DNA of 64,000 nt from Roseibium alexandrii DFL-11 (GTDB taxonomy: Bacteria > Pseudomonadota > Alphaproteobacteria > Rhizobiales > Stappiaceae): assembly GCF_000158095.2 (NCBI RefSeq), contig NZ_CM011002.1, forward strand, positions 2,061,228 through 2,125,227, read 5' to 3'. This document shows, in pieces, positions 25,541-34,584 of the stretch. The notes under the pieces are model-generated. The model was not told the origin of the DNA. It did not search any database and saw only the letters and a list, made by a program, of their open reading frames with translations. Every line of letters starts with the position of its first letter. Within the stretch, counting starts at the first letter, position 1. The position numbers and the translations under genes were made by a program.

Positions 25541-27423
25541 GCTGCAGTCCCCTCAAGTGCTCCGGCATTCTTAAGACCGGGTGCACAAACAAAATGTTCT
25601 GGTTCCATCTCGAAAAGCGACGGAACATCGTCATTGGTGACACGGAACGGCTCCGGCCACAGATGCGGTTCGGATGCGCGGTTGGCATCCAGCGCCGAAA
25701 AATCTAGCGGTGTGTCGAGATCCGGTTCCGGGACCGCAGACAACAAGGCCTTTGTGTATGGGTGAAGCGGATTGGAAACGACCTCGCGGGTTTCTCCGAG
25801 CTCCACCAACCGTCCACGGCACATTACGGCGATACGGTCGGCAATATAGTCGACGACTGCAAGGTTATGGCTGACAAACAAGTATGTCAGATTGAGATCG
25901 CGCTTCAGATCCTGAAGCAGGTTCAGGATCTGCGCCTGCACTGACACATCCAGAGCCGATGTCGGTTCATCGCACAGGATGAACTCCGGATTGAGCGCCA
26001 GCGCCCGGGCGATGCCAATCCGCTGCCGCTGACCACCAGAAAACGAATGCGGATAGCGCCGCAGAAACCGTGGATCGAGTCCCACGAGGCTTATAAGGCC
26101 GCGCACACGTTCTGCGCGCTCTTCCGCTGTGCCAATTCCGTGAACTTCAAACGGCTCCGTCAAAATGTCGTTGATGGTCATGCGTGGATTGAGGGACGAG
26201 AACGGATCCTGGAATATCAGCTGGACCCGCCGCCGGTAGTCCATCAGGTCTTCACCTTTGAGAGTGGCTATGTTTTCGAGCCCGTTACCCCGGTTATAGA
26301 CAACCTCGCCATGCTCTAAATGAAGTGCACGCAGGATCGCCTTGGCGGCCGTGGTTTTGCCTGATCCAGATTCTCCGACAAGACCAAGACATTCGCCACG
26401 CTTGATGGTCATATTGATACAATCAAGCGCTTTGAGTGTCTTTGGTTTTCCGCCGAAGAATGATCCCTTGCGAAGCGTGAATTCCTTTGTCACGTTCCGC
26501 ATTTCCATAAGAGTTTCGCCCGGTAGGACATCGCATTTCGGCCGGTTTTTTGTCAGATCGTCGGATTTCACCTCGATCGGCCGGATGGGAACCAGCCGCT
26601 CCGACTTGTCCATGTGAAACCCGGGAACCGCATTGAGAAGCGCCTTCAGGTAATCGTGCTGTGGGTTTCCGAAAAGCTGCTCAGCCGTGCCTTTTTCCAT
26701 GATCCGGCCATGATAGATTACGGCGATCTCGTCGGCCATGTTGGCAACCACCCCGAAATCGTGGGTGATCATCAAAACCGACATCCGAAGTTCGGACTGC
26801 ACATCCTTGATAAGTTTGAGAATTTCAGCCTGGATCGTCACATCCAATGCGGTGGTTGGCTCATCGGCAATCAACAGCGCCGGATTGCAGATCATCGCCA
26901 TGGAGATCATGGCACGCTGGCGCAAACCGCCGGACAACTCGAACGGATATGTGTCCAGCGCTCTCGCAGGATCCGGAAACTGAACCAGACGCAACATTTC
27001 CTGGGTCAATTCGCGCGCTTCGGGCGCGGTGACATTGCGGTGGAGTTTAGCCGCCTCGCCGATCTGATCGCCAATCGTATGCAGCGGCGACAAAGAGGTC
27101 ATAGGTTCCTGAAAAATAATCGCCACCCGGTTGCCACGCAGATGGCGCATCTGAGCACCCTTGCGGTCCAGCGCAGCAATGTCGACCGGCGGTTCTGCGC
27201 CTGTCGGATCGGACAGGATCACTTTTCCGGATGCCACCGAAGCGGACGGCGGCAGCAAACCCATGATGGTTTGGGAGATGACCGTCTTGCCGGAGCCCGA
27301 TTCTCCAACAAGTGCAACGGTCTTGTTCTCCGGGACCACGAAGGAAACATCGTTGACCGCCTTGGTCCGTCCCTCGGCCGTATTAAACTCTACCGTCAAT
27401 CCCTCGATGGAGAGAACATTCAC
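25537..27423 (-). CDS. Dual-domain ABC transporter ATPase (YejF-like)
   Basis: A 628-residue fusion of two ABC ATPase domains (DppD and DppF equivalents). The first has Walker A GESGSGKT and signature LSGGLRQRA. The second has GESGSGKTT and FSGGQRQRIGIARAL, with Walker B LCDEPTSALD. All catalytic residues look intact. GTG at 27423 (MNVLSIEGLTVEF) is preferred because GGGAGG lies 9 bp upstream; a TTG at 27444 contains that ribosome site. First gene of the importer operon. A CRP-like palindrome lies 116 bp upstream. Confidence 0.92.
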   Translation of the reverse strand: MNVLSIEGLTVEFNTAEGRTKAVNDVSFVVPENKTVALVGESGSGKTVISQTIMGLLPPSASVASGKVILSDPTGAEPPVDIAALDRKGAQMRHLRGNRVAIIFQEPMTSLSPLHTIGDQIGEAAKLHRNVTAPEARELTQEMLRLVQFPDPARALDTYPFELSGGLRQRAMISMAMICNPALLIADEPTTALDVTIQAEILKLIKDVQSELRMSVLMITHDFGVVANMADEIAVIYHGRIMEKGTAEQLFGNPQHDYLKALLNAVPGFHMDKSERLVPIRPIEVKSDDLTKNRPKCDVLPGETLMEMRNVTKEFTLRKGSFFGGKPKTLKALDCINMTIKRGECLGLVGESGSGKTTAAKAILRALHLEHGEVVYNRGNGLENIATLKGEDLMDYRRRVQLIFQDPFSSLNPRMTINDILTEPFEVHGIGTAEERAERVRGLISLVGLDPRFLRRYPHSFSGGQRQRIGIARALALNPEFILCDEPTSALDVSVQAQILNLLQDLKRDLNLTYLFVSHNLAVVDYIADRIAVMCRGRLVELGETREVVSNPLHPYTKALLSAVPEPDLDTPLDFSALDANRASEPHLWPEPFRVTNDDVPSLFEMEPEHFVCAPGLKNAGALEGTAA

Positions 27424-27538
27424 CGTCAATTTCCTCCCGGGCAAAGGTTATTACACTGATGCTTACCCAGCCTGTGTTGCGAAACAAAGACAACCAAATT
27501 TACGCTGTATTAGCAACGCAATAATCCGGAAGCGGTGC

Positions 27539-27554
27539 TGTGATCTAGATCACG
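27539..27554. promoter_or_regulatory. CRP-like palindrome
   Basis: TGTGA-TCTAGA-TCACG matches the CRP half-site pattern TGTGA-N6-TCACA at nine of ten positions. It lies between the adenylate cyclase stop (27614) and the importer operon start (27423), at a distance compatible with activating the importer promoter. Regulation by a CRP/FNR-family protein is inferred. Confidence 0.55.
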
Positions 27555-27613
27555 CCAACCTAATAATGCCTATCATATGCGCAACTTACACACACGTTAC
27601 GAATTGAAGGCAA

Positions 27614-29494
27614 TTACTCCGCTGCGGAAACCGGCGCTTCCGATGCTTCATCTACGGGCAAAACGTCGATTGCGGTTGGCGCCAGCCAGTATACTTCCAT
27701 CCGCCCGGACCGGCCGCGCAGGTAATGTTCGCCGACCTGTGTCTGGCTGTGTTCATTCGGCAATCGGCATACGGTCTCTGCGCTTGCCAGAATTGTTATC
27801 TCCGGCTCACCGGCCACTTCGCGGCCCAAATGCTGCAGCCGTTCTGCAGCGTTCACTGTATCGCCGACCACCGTGTAGTTCCAGCGGTCCAGAGCGCCAA
27901 CATTGCCAACCAGCACCGGTCCTGTGTGGATCCCGATCCGCATCCTCAGCGTCACGCCACCTTCGGCTTTGGCCGTTTCGTTTGCCTGCATTTGGGCGGC
28001 TGCAATGCGCCGGGCTGTCCGAACCGCTGCTTCTGCGTGATCCGGCTGGTCGTCCGGCGCGCCGAAGAAGGCCAGCATTCCATCACCCATGAATTTGTCG
28101 ACCGTACCGCCTTCGCTTTCAACAGCTTCCACCAGAATCGCAAAATGCTGATTGAGAAGCGCGGCCGCTTGTTCCGCGCTCATGTTTTCAGAAAGAGCCG
28201 TGAAACCGACAATGTCCGTGAACAGGATCGTCAGCTCCGCCTTGCGGGCCTCGGCTGCCTTTTGCCCGCCAAGGCGCATGAGCTTGATGAACAATGACCG
28301 TGGAACGTAGGTGTTCATGGCCTTGAGGCCTTCCACCATCGCATTAAAGGCAGAGGCAACCTGATCCATCTCCACGACGCGGCTGCGCGGCAGTGGCTCA
28401 ACGTCTTGCAGAGACAAGGTCGCAACCCGCTCGGACTGGCGCGCCAGATTGCGCAACGGGCGAGCTACGCGGCGCCCGATCCAGATCGCTACCAGAACGG
28501 AAATAACCAAGGCCCCTAGACCTACAAAGCCTGACCCCGCCAAGCGCCGGACCTCCCGCGAGACAGTCGCACCAAGGTAATATTGCCCAACGGTCAGAGG
28601 CTGATCACTGAAGCCGGGGACGACCCGGCGCATCATCAGATATTCATCGTCGGCTGCGTCGATGATCGAGACATCGATGCCAAGCTCCGAGGCGCGCTCA
28701 AACTCTTCGAGTTTTGTTTCATCGCCCATGGCGGCCAAGACCGGGTCACCAATTGTGTCCCATGACCCCGGTAGGTTTTCGGCAATGCTGCCGCCGGTCT
28801 GAATCCAGTCCGCGTCGGAGTGCATCAAGACGTCTCCGTTGCCATCGAGGATGAACACCGTGTTGTTGACGCCCTCATCCTGGCTGGCAACGATGATGGA
28901 CAGGTTTTCCATCGTGGTTGCCGCCGTCAATACGGCAAACATTTCGCCATCATGAACAAGCGGCGCGGAGACGTTGGCAAAAAGCCCCACTTCATGCCGC
29001 ATGATCGGGCCCCATGTCGGAGGGCTATCGGCCGAGAGCACCGGGACGACTTCGTCTCTCATGCCCGGCGGCGGCGCGTCCGAATTGATCCGCCACAGCT
29101 TGCCGTTTTTCGCCCGGTAGACCCCGAGACGGCGGCCGTCTGCATAGGTGATGGCAAGCGTGGTCAGGTCCGTGTTGGTCTGGAGCGCGATTGAAAAATC
29201 TTCGTAAATCCGGTTTCGGTCCTCGATCGACAAGGTGCCGTCTTCAAAGAAAGGCTTCAGGCCAATCACCGCATTCTCAACTGACTGGAAATGGGTGCGC
29301 ACTTGGGTCTCAAGCGACTGCGTGCTCAAGATCGTCTTGTCGTTCAACAAGGAGAAGGTGTTCTGGAAATTCGCGGTCACTGAAAGGGCCAGGACCAATC
29401 CGATGGCCAAAGCCACAAACCCGCCGAAGCCGAGCCCGACAATCGTCGTCAGCTGAAGCCGGACACGCCGGGGTTTGCGAAAATTCAGCGCCAT
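27614..29494 (-). CDS. Membrane class III adenylate cyclase
   Basis: A 626-residue sensor cyclase. Residues about 15-40 form the first transmembrane segment, about 45-315 a periplasmic Cache-like sensor, about 322-340 the second transmembrane segment, then a HAMP domain (341-395) and a class III catalytic domain (about 418-600). Catalytic residues are all visible: metal-binding D427 (FTDIVGF) and D471 (MGDGML), purine-selecting K467 and D545 typical of ATP, N548 and R552. It should therefore make cAMP. Transcribed alone; possible partners are the CRP-like site next to it and the cNMP-binding protein at 982-1452. Confidence 0.92.
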   Translation of the reverse strand: MALNFRKPRRVRLQLTTIVGLGFGGFVALAIGLVLALSVTANFQNTFSLLNDKTILSTQSLETQVRTHFQSVENAVIGLKPFFEDGTLSIEDRNRIYEDFSIALQTNTDLTTLAITYADGRRLGVYRAKNGKLWRINSDAPPPGMRDEVVPVLSADSPPTWGPIMRHEVGLFANVSAPLVHDGEMFAVLTAATTMENLSIIVASQDEGVNNTVFILDGNGDVLMHSDADWIQTGGSIAENLPGSWDTIGDPVLAAMGDETKLEEFERASELGIDVSIIDAADDEYLMMRRVVPGFSDQPLTVGQYYLGATVSREVRRLAGSGFVGLGALVISVLVAIWIGRRVARPLRNLARQSERVATLSLQDVEPLPRSRVVEMDQVASAFNAMVEGLKAMNTYVPRSLFIKLMRLGGQKAAEARKAELTILFTDIVGFTALSENMSAEQAAALLNQHFAILVEAVESEGGTVDKFMGDGMLAFFGAPDDQPDHAEAAVRTARRIAAAQMQANETAKAEGGVTLRMRIGIHTGPVLVGNVGALDRWNYTVVGDTVNAAERLQHLGREVAGEPEITILASAETVCRLPNEHSQTQVGEHYLRGRSGRMEVYWLAPTAIDVLPVDEASEAPVSAAE

Positions 29495-29598
29495 CTGGCT
29501 CCGTCCTGAGTTTGCCTAAAAATCGTAATGCCTGACAGTTGCCTTCAAATTAAGGCAGCCGCCGCGAAGAATACCATCCGATTGTTTCCCCTGCGGCT

Positions 29599-30204
29599 TC
29601 AGTCTTTTGCGGCCTGAAGTTCACGTAGCGCCAGATCCTGCAGGAGAATCACCGTTTTGGCATCCCGGATACGGCTATCGGACACCATCAGAAGCGCCTC
29701 TTCCAGTGGAACATGAAGCACTTCGATGTCCTCTCCTTCACTTTCCGCACCGCCGCCCTCGCCCGTACGCTGGCGCTCCTGATAGCTGCCGCGGAAATAG
29801 GACAAGACCTCCGTGATGGACCCGGGGCTCATTTGCAGATCGAAGAGATGCTCCAGCTCCGATACTTCAAAGCCGGTTTCTTCCATCAACTCCGCACGCA
29901 TCCGCTCGTCTGGTCGCGCACCTTCAAGCAGGCCAGCCGGCGCCTCGATGAACGCTGCGGACCCATCAGTGAGCCAAACGGGCAAGCGGAATTGACGTGT
30001 TAGAAGAACACAGCCTGTTTCCGGATTGTGCAACAAGCACGCCGCGCCATGGCCCCGGTCATAGACCTCGCGGGTCTGCCGCTGCCAGGTCCCATCCCGG
30101 CGCCGGTAATCAAGCGTGTATTTGGTGACCTTGCCCCAATTGTCCGACAAAAGCTCTTCGTTCAGGATCTTGAGGAAGTCAGTCTCCTTCACCGGCGCGC
30201 TCAT
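29599..30204 (-). CDS. Nudix hydrolase (ADP-sugar pyrophosphatase-like)
   Basis: A 201-residue Nudix enzyme resembling NudF/NudK. The Nudix box is GLLEGARPDERMRAELMEE followed by TGF, with the metal-binding Glu residues present and Ala where the consensus Arg usually sits. The preceding LTRQFRLPVWLTDG strand is typical of ADP-ribose / GDP-mannose pyrophosphatases. ATG at 30204 lies 5 bp after the CoA-transferase stop; a TTG at 30213 would overlap it. Co-transcribed with that gene. Confidence 0.88.
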   Translation of the reverse strand: MSAPVKETDFLKILNEELLSDNWGKVTKYTLDYRRRDGTWQRQTREVYDRGHGAACLLHNPETGCVLLTRQFRLPVWLTDGSAAFIEAPAGLLEGARPDERMRAELMEETGFEVSELEHLFDLQMSPGSITEVLSYFRGSYQERQRTGEGGGAESEGEDIEVLHVPLEEALLMVSDSRIRDAKTVILLQDLALRELQAAKD

Positions 30205-30209
30205 AGAGA

Positions 30210-31388
30210 TCAACCCTCGTCTGTCAAACCAAGCTCAGCCAGGATCTCGGCGGTGTGTTCGCCAAGTGCAGGCGCTGCCCGCTCCAGAACAAGCGATCCA
30301 TTCTTGAACCGGATTGGCGTCCGGACCGAAGTCACAGACCCGCCATCCACATCCGTTGCCGGCAAGTCGACTTTCATCTCCCGGTGATTGATCTGCTTGT
30401 CTTCAAAGACATCTTCTACCGAATTGATCGGACCAGCCGGAACACCCTCCATTTCCAGAGCTGCAAGGAGATCGTCCCGCGCCCGTGCCGCGGTCTCTTC
30501 TGTCAGGATTGCAACCAGTTCCGTTCTGGACGCAACCCGGGCGGCATTCGTGGCAAACTTCGGATCGTCTGCTAGCTCCGGTCGGCCCAGCACTCCGCAC
30601 AAGCGCTTGTATTGCCCGTCATTGCCCACCGCGATGATGAGGTGGCCATCACTGGCAGAAAAGACCTGATACGGCACAATGTTGGGGTGCGCATTGCCCA
30701 AACGCTTTGGGGTTTTGCCGGTCACGAAATAGTTGAGCGCCTGATTTGCCAGAACACCGACCTGGGCGTCCAGAAGCGCCATGTCGACCCATTCACCCTC
30801 CCCGGTCTCATCACGGCGGCGGAGCGCGGCCAAAACGCCGATCACTCCGTAAAGACCAGTAAAGATATCCGCGAAGGCGACGCCAATCTTTTGCGGAGCG
30901 CCATCCGGATCGCCGGTCAGGTCCATGATGCCGCCCATACCCTGGATCATAAAGTCATATCCAGCACGATGGGCATAAGGTCCATCCTGACCAAAGCCAG
31001 TTACGGAGCAATAGATTAGCTTCGGATTGACCTTTGACAGGCTCTCATAATCAAGGCCGTATTTGGCCAGTCCGCCAACCTTGAAGTTTTCAACCAGCAC
31101 ATCGGCATCCGCCACCAGTCTGCGGACAATTTCCTGCCCTTCTTCGGTGCGGAAATCGACCGTAATCGACCGCTTGCCGCGGTTGCAGGAATGAAAATAA
31201 GCCGCATCGCCCGCCTCACCGCCCTCGGTGTTTAGGAACGGCGGGCCCCATCCTCGCGTATCGTCGCCCTGTGGCGCTTCGACCTTGATCACATCGGCGC
31301 CGAGATCAGAGAGGGTTTGGCCGATCCATGGGCCTGCCAGGATCCGGGCCAATTCAACGACTTTGATGCCTTTGAGCGGCGCTGTCAT
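30210..31388 (-). CDS. CaiB/BaiF family CoA-transferase
   Basis: A 392-residue class III CoA-transferase. It has the N-terminal GIKVVELARILAGPWIGQTL and the catalytic Asp region near YSGF-like YCSVTGFGQDGPYAHRAGYD, followed by GIMDLTGDPDGAPQKIG. It moves CoA between carboxylic acids such as formyl/oxalyl or succinyl donors in known members; substrate here unknown. The downstream Nudix gene is tightly coupled, and a small methyltransferase lies 26 bp downstream-facing at its 5' side. Confidence 0.9.
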   Translation of the reverse strand: MTAPLKGIKVVELARILAGPWIGQTLSDLGADVIKVEAPQGDDTRGWGPPFLNTEGGEAGDAAYFHSCNRGKRSITVDFRTEEGQEIVRRLVADADVLVENFKVGGLAKYGLDYESLSKVNPKLIYCSVTGFGQDGPYAHRAGYDFMIQGMGGIMDLTGDPDGAPQKIGVAFADIFTGLYGVIGVLAALRRRDETGEGEWVDMALLDAQVGVLANQALNYFVTGKTPKRLGNAHPNIVPYQVFSASDGHLIIAVGNDGQYKRLCGVLGRPELADDPKFATNAARVASRTELVAILTEETAARARDDLLAALEMEGVPAGPINSVEDVFEDKQINHREMKVDLPATDVDGGSVTSVRTPIRFKNGSLVLERAAPALGEHTAEILAELGLTDEG

Positions 31389-31414
31389 TTGGTATTTCCT
31401 TGATTGTCAGCGCG

Positions 31415-31912
31415 TCAGGCTTCGGAAGTCTTGCGGTAGATGAAATTCCGGTCTGCCTTGATGCCCTCAGGATTTGGCAGATGCTCAAAATTGGGAAGTT
31501 TGAGCTCCAGGCCGGTCAATATGTAACCGCCCACGGCCATCCGCTCGTCAATCATCGGCGCGAGCCAATGCACGGTGGCCAGATCCGTGGTCGGATCCCC
31601 GGATCCAATGTCGATATGTGCAAAAGACGCCTTGCCGCCGACCCGTGGCCCGCAGAAGGCCAGCGTGTCCCGAATGTCGCCCTGGATCATGTGCTCCGCG
31701 TCCGGGGCGCAACTCGGGTGGCAGGTCAAGGCATGATCGAAAACGAAAATCTCTTTGTTCGGATAGATTTCCCGCAGGTGATCGTATGTCCGGCCGTTGC
31801 CCAGCCCCAACTCCAAGATTGGCCCGTCAACCTCGTTCACTTTGTCTATAAGGGATTCAAGAATGATCTTCTGGGAGGTCATCCGGCGGATAAAACTGTC
31901 CAAGCGGCTCAT
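31415..31912 (-). CDS. Small class I SAM-dependent methyltransferase
   Basis: A 165-residue protein with PILELGLGNGRTYDHLRE (SAM motif I, about residues 31-48), IFVFDHALTCHPSC and FAHIDIGSGDP. It lacks the C-terminal extension of larger methyltransferases. ATG at 31912 (MSRLDSFIRRMTSQ) is preferred to one at 31945. It is upstream of the CoA-transferase with 26 bp between, so probably in the same transcript. Substrate unknown. Confidence 0.8.
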   Translation of the reverse strand: MSRLDSFIRRMTSQKIILESLIDKVNEVDGPILELGLGNGRTYDHLREIYPNKEIFVFDHALTCHPSCAPDAEHMIQGDIRDTLAFCGPRVGGKASFAHIDIGSGDPTTDLATVHWLAPMIDERMAVGGYILTGLELKLPNFEHLPNPEGIKADRNFIYRKTSEA

Positions 31913-32028
31913 GCAAAAAGTCCTGACTGTGCAAAGTGTTTGCACTGCATAGACCGGCAGGCGAGCAAGGTCAAAGCTGAACGGGCAGACTTGTTTGCGG
32001 CTGGACGCCTTGGTTCGGATACCGAGGC

Positions 32029-33030
32029 CTAAAGGAACGAAACGATACCGACTATGTTCGCGTCCATTTCGACTTGCCTGGCTTGAAGCTCGTCCACGTT
32101 GGCCTGCACTGCTCGCTGCTGCGTTGTTAACGTCGCCTGAGTGATCTGAATCTGCTGATCGACCAAGCCAGTAAGAACGTTACTGACCTTTGCCGCGAAG
32201 GTGTCAGCGGACAATGCCTTGTAGCCAACCTGTGTCTGAACACTCGCGACATTCAGGCCGGTCGCCTGAAACCGCATTCCCGCGAGGACAACTTCAGAAA
32301 CCGGATAGACCTTTATCAGCGTAACGCCGTAAACTTGGAGCCCCCATGTTGATAGAACGATCTGACCACCAAGCATTCCGGAAAGGCTGATCTTCCCGAC
32401 GAAACTGGTCTTAAACAATTTGGTGAACCAGTTGCTGTTGCCACTCGTGCTGCTGGAACTGTCGCCAGTGGTGTTGTCAGTACTGTCGCCCTGCACCGTT
32501 TCCGTTTTGTTATTGGCGAACAGCTCCATGTCGCCGGTTTTGTCGCCAGCGTTGAGCGTCAGCGTCTTGTTGGTGCCGCTCTTGAGGCTCATGATATCGC
32601 CGGACTGAACGTTCACGCTGCCGGTTGTTTCGTGCTCATAATCGCCATTGACTTGAAGATGGTGATCCCCGGTTTCGACGAACATGTTTTCTGCGGCCTT
32701 CAGAAGGAAATGCCCGTCACAGGCCATCAGAATGCCATGGCTGGACTGATCGCTGCTGCCTGCTGAATTTTTGAAGATGTTTTCGCTGCCCGTGCCCTGA
32801 GATTCGATGTGTTTTTGCGGATAGTAATGTTGTTGATCTGCAGGAACGTTCTGAGCTTGCTGCTCCAAGTCGCTATATCCGCCAAGCCGTAACATCGCAC
32901 CAAGGTCGATGTTGTCGGCAACTTCCCCATCTTCTGTCGGCACTTTGGGCAGATAAAAGTAGACGTGCTTGGTGTTGTAATCGATCTGCGAGCCAGATCC
33001 TGAATCGTTTGTGTTTGCGTCAGACACCAT
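32029..33030 (-). CDS. Uncharacterised 333-residue protein, tandem paralogue 1
   Basis: A 333-residue protein of no recognised family. No signal peptide. An N-terminal region (1-95) contains HVYFYLPKVPTEDGEVADN. Residues about 98-182 form a run of short strand-turn units (FLLKAAENMFVETGDHHLQV, GSVNVQSGDIMSLKSG, TLTLNAGDK) like the beta-helical needles of VgrG/gp5 tail-spike proteins, though no VgrG core is present. Then come a Ser/Thr-rich spacer, a hydrophobic conserved block (223-274) and a helical C-terminus. Closely related to the next gene upstream, with conserved 5' flanks. GGGGGG precedes the ATG. Confidence 0.75.
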   Translation of the reverse strand: MVSDANTNDSGSGSQIDYNTKHVYFYLPKVPTEDGEVADNIDLGAMLRLGGYSDLEQQAQNVPADQQHYYPQKHIESQGTGSENIFKNSAGSSDQSSHGILMACDGHFLLKAAENMFVETGDHHLQVNGDYEHETTGSVNVQSGDIMSLKSGTNKTLTLNAGDKTGDMELFANNKTETVQGDSTDNTTGDSSSSTSGNSNWFTKLFKTSFVGKISLSGMLGGQIVLSTWGLQVYGVTLIKVYPVSEVVLAGMRFQATGLNVASVQTQVGYKALSADTFAAKVSNVLTGLVDQQIQITQATLTTQQRAVQANVDELQARQVEMDANIVGIVSFL

Positions 33031-33320
33031 ACACCCCCCCAGCTAAGAATCAGCCCGCCGCAACGATGGCACAGGCATCGTTATGCGAGCAATCCAACGA
33101 TTCAATACAGCCTATGTTTGCATTCAAGTTGGATAGATATTGGAAACATAACCTGGCCCAGAGAAAAATCCGGGCTAAAAACTGACACCGACCCGATAGG
33201 CGTGAAGTGCGGCTGGAACCGACGGCGCCGACGGAAACACTACGAGCTTTTCACGGCCAACAGTGGCTGTTGCCCCATCCCAAAACAATCATACTTGCGT
33301 ATCCCGATTGGAACCTCGGG

Positions 33321-34322
33321 CTACAGAAACACTACAACGCCCTTTGTGTTGGCCTGTACATCACCGTTGTTCAGTTCAACCTGCTGGGCAGCAAGACGGA
33401 TCGCGTTATCAGCGGCATTGATGTTCGTTTCCTGAATTTTGATACCAATCCCGTCGAGACTGGTCAGGTCACTGCGCAAGTTAGCGATACGGCTTTCGAC
33501 CGACAATGCCTTATAGCCGACCTGGGTTTGGACACTTGCCATGTTAAGACCAGTTGCCTGAAACCGCATGCCGGCAAGTACAACTTCGGAAACCGGATAA
33601 ACCTTGACGAGGGTTGCGAGATAAAGCTGGAGCCCCCAGGAGGACGTAACGATCTGCCCCGCTGCAAACGCGGAATAAGCCACATCGAGGCTGTAAGTCA
33701 TCGTCAACCCCCAAGTGGTAATCGTATTATTTCCTTTCGTAGAGTCGGTTTTATTGCCCGACGTATTGTTGTTGTTGTCGCCCTGCACCGTTTCCGTCTT
33801 GTTGTTGGCGAGCAATTCCATATCGCCGGTTTTATCGCCTGCGTTGAGCGTCAGTGTCTTGTTGGTGCCGCTCTTGAGATTCATGATGTCGCCGGACTGA
33901 ACATTCACGCTGCCGGTGGTGTCGTGCTCATAATCGCCATTGACCTGCAGATGGTGGTCCCCGGTTTCGACAAACATCTTTTCGGCAGCTTTCAAAAGAA
34001 AATGCCCGTCACAGGCCATCAGAATGCCGTGACTGGACTCGGTGCTGCTGCCGGCGGATTTCTTGAAGATGTTTTCGCTGCCAGCCCCTTGCGTATCGAT
34101 ATATTTTTGAGGGTAATAATGAAGCTCGTCTGCCGGAAGCTTGTGAGCTTGCTGCTCCAGATCGCAGTAGCCGCCGAGGCGTAACATTGCCCCAAGGTCG
34201 ATGTTGTCGGCAACTTCCCCATCTTCTGTCGGCACTTTGGGCAGATAAAAGTAGACGTGCTTGGTGTTGTAATCGATCTGCGAGCCAGATCCTGAATCGT
34301 TTGTGTTTTCGTCTGACACCAC
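33321..34322 (-). CDS. Uncharacterised 333-residue protein, tandem paralogue 2
   Basis: The same length as the gene at 32029 and nearly identical over residues 1-182 and about 223-274. It differs in the middle spacer (NNNNTSGNKTDSTKGNN, then a Thr/Tyr-rich stretch) and in the C-terminal 59 residues, apart from a shared V-x-FL end. GTG start at 34322 with GGGAGG upstream; the paralogue uses ATG. The two genes are 290 bp apart, and the first 60-70 bp upstream of each are similar, so the duplication included the promoter region. No recognised domain; secretion or injection-apparatus role is only a guess from the needle-like repeats. Confidence 0.75.
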   Translation of the reverse strand: MVSDENTNDSGSGSQIDYNTKHVYFYLPKVPTEDGEVADNIDLGAMLRLGGYCDLEQQAHKLPADELHYYPQKYIDTQGAGSENIFKKSAGSSTESSHGILMACDGHFLLKAAEKMFVETGDHHLQVNGDYEHDTTGSVNVQSGDIMNLKSGTNKTLTLNAGDKTGDMELLANNKTETVQGDNNNNTSGNKTDSTKGNNTITTWGLTMTYSLDVAYSAFAAGQIVTSSWGLQLYLATLVKVYPVSEVVLAGMRFQATGLNMASVQTQVGYKALSVESRIANLRSDLTSLDGIGIKIQETNINAADNAIRLAAQQVELNNGDVQANTKGVVVFL

Positions 34323-34584
34323 ACACCTCCCAGCAAAGGATCAGCCCGCGGAAACGATGGCACGGAGATCGTCACGTGGGCAATCCCATTATGCCATGCC
34401 GCTTATGTTTGATATGAAGATGGCCATGAAGGCATTGAAAATGAACCAGTATTACCAATTTTTAACATGCTGGATAACTGCCATCCATCGATATTTGGAT
34501 GCAAGGCGATTGACGAACCGTTCCGAACCCTGCAAGCAGCGGCCCTGATTGCCTCTTACAGGCGAGACGCACGCGGAGACATGA

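Noticed and set aside
24725..25765. 346-codon plus-strand open frame
   Set aside because: Antisense to the ABC binding protein and ATPase genes; no recognisable domain.
26614..27459. 281-codon plus-strand open frame
   Set aside because: Antisense to a well-supported ABC ATPase with intact motifs.
33207..34184. 325-codon plus-strand open frame opposite the second 333-residue paralogue
   Set aside because: The paralogue on the minus strand shows protein-level conservation with its partner, while the opposite frame is not open in the other copy over the same span.
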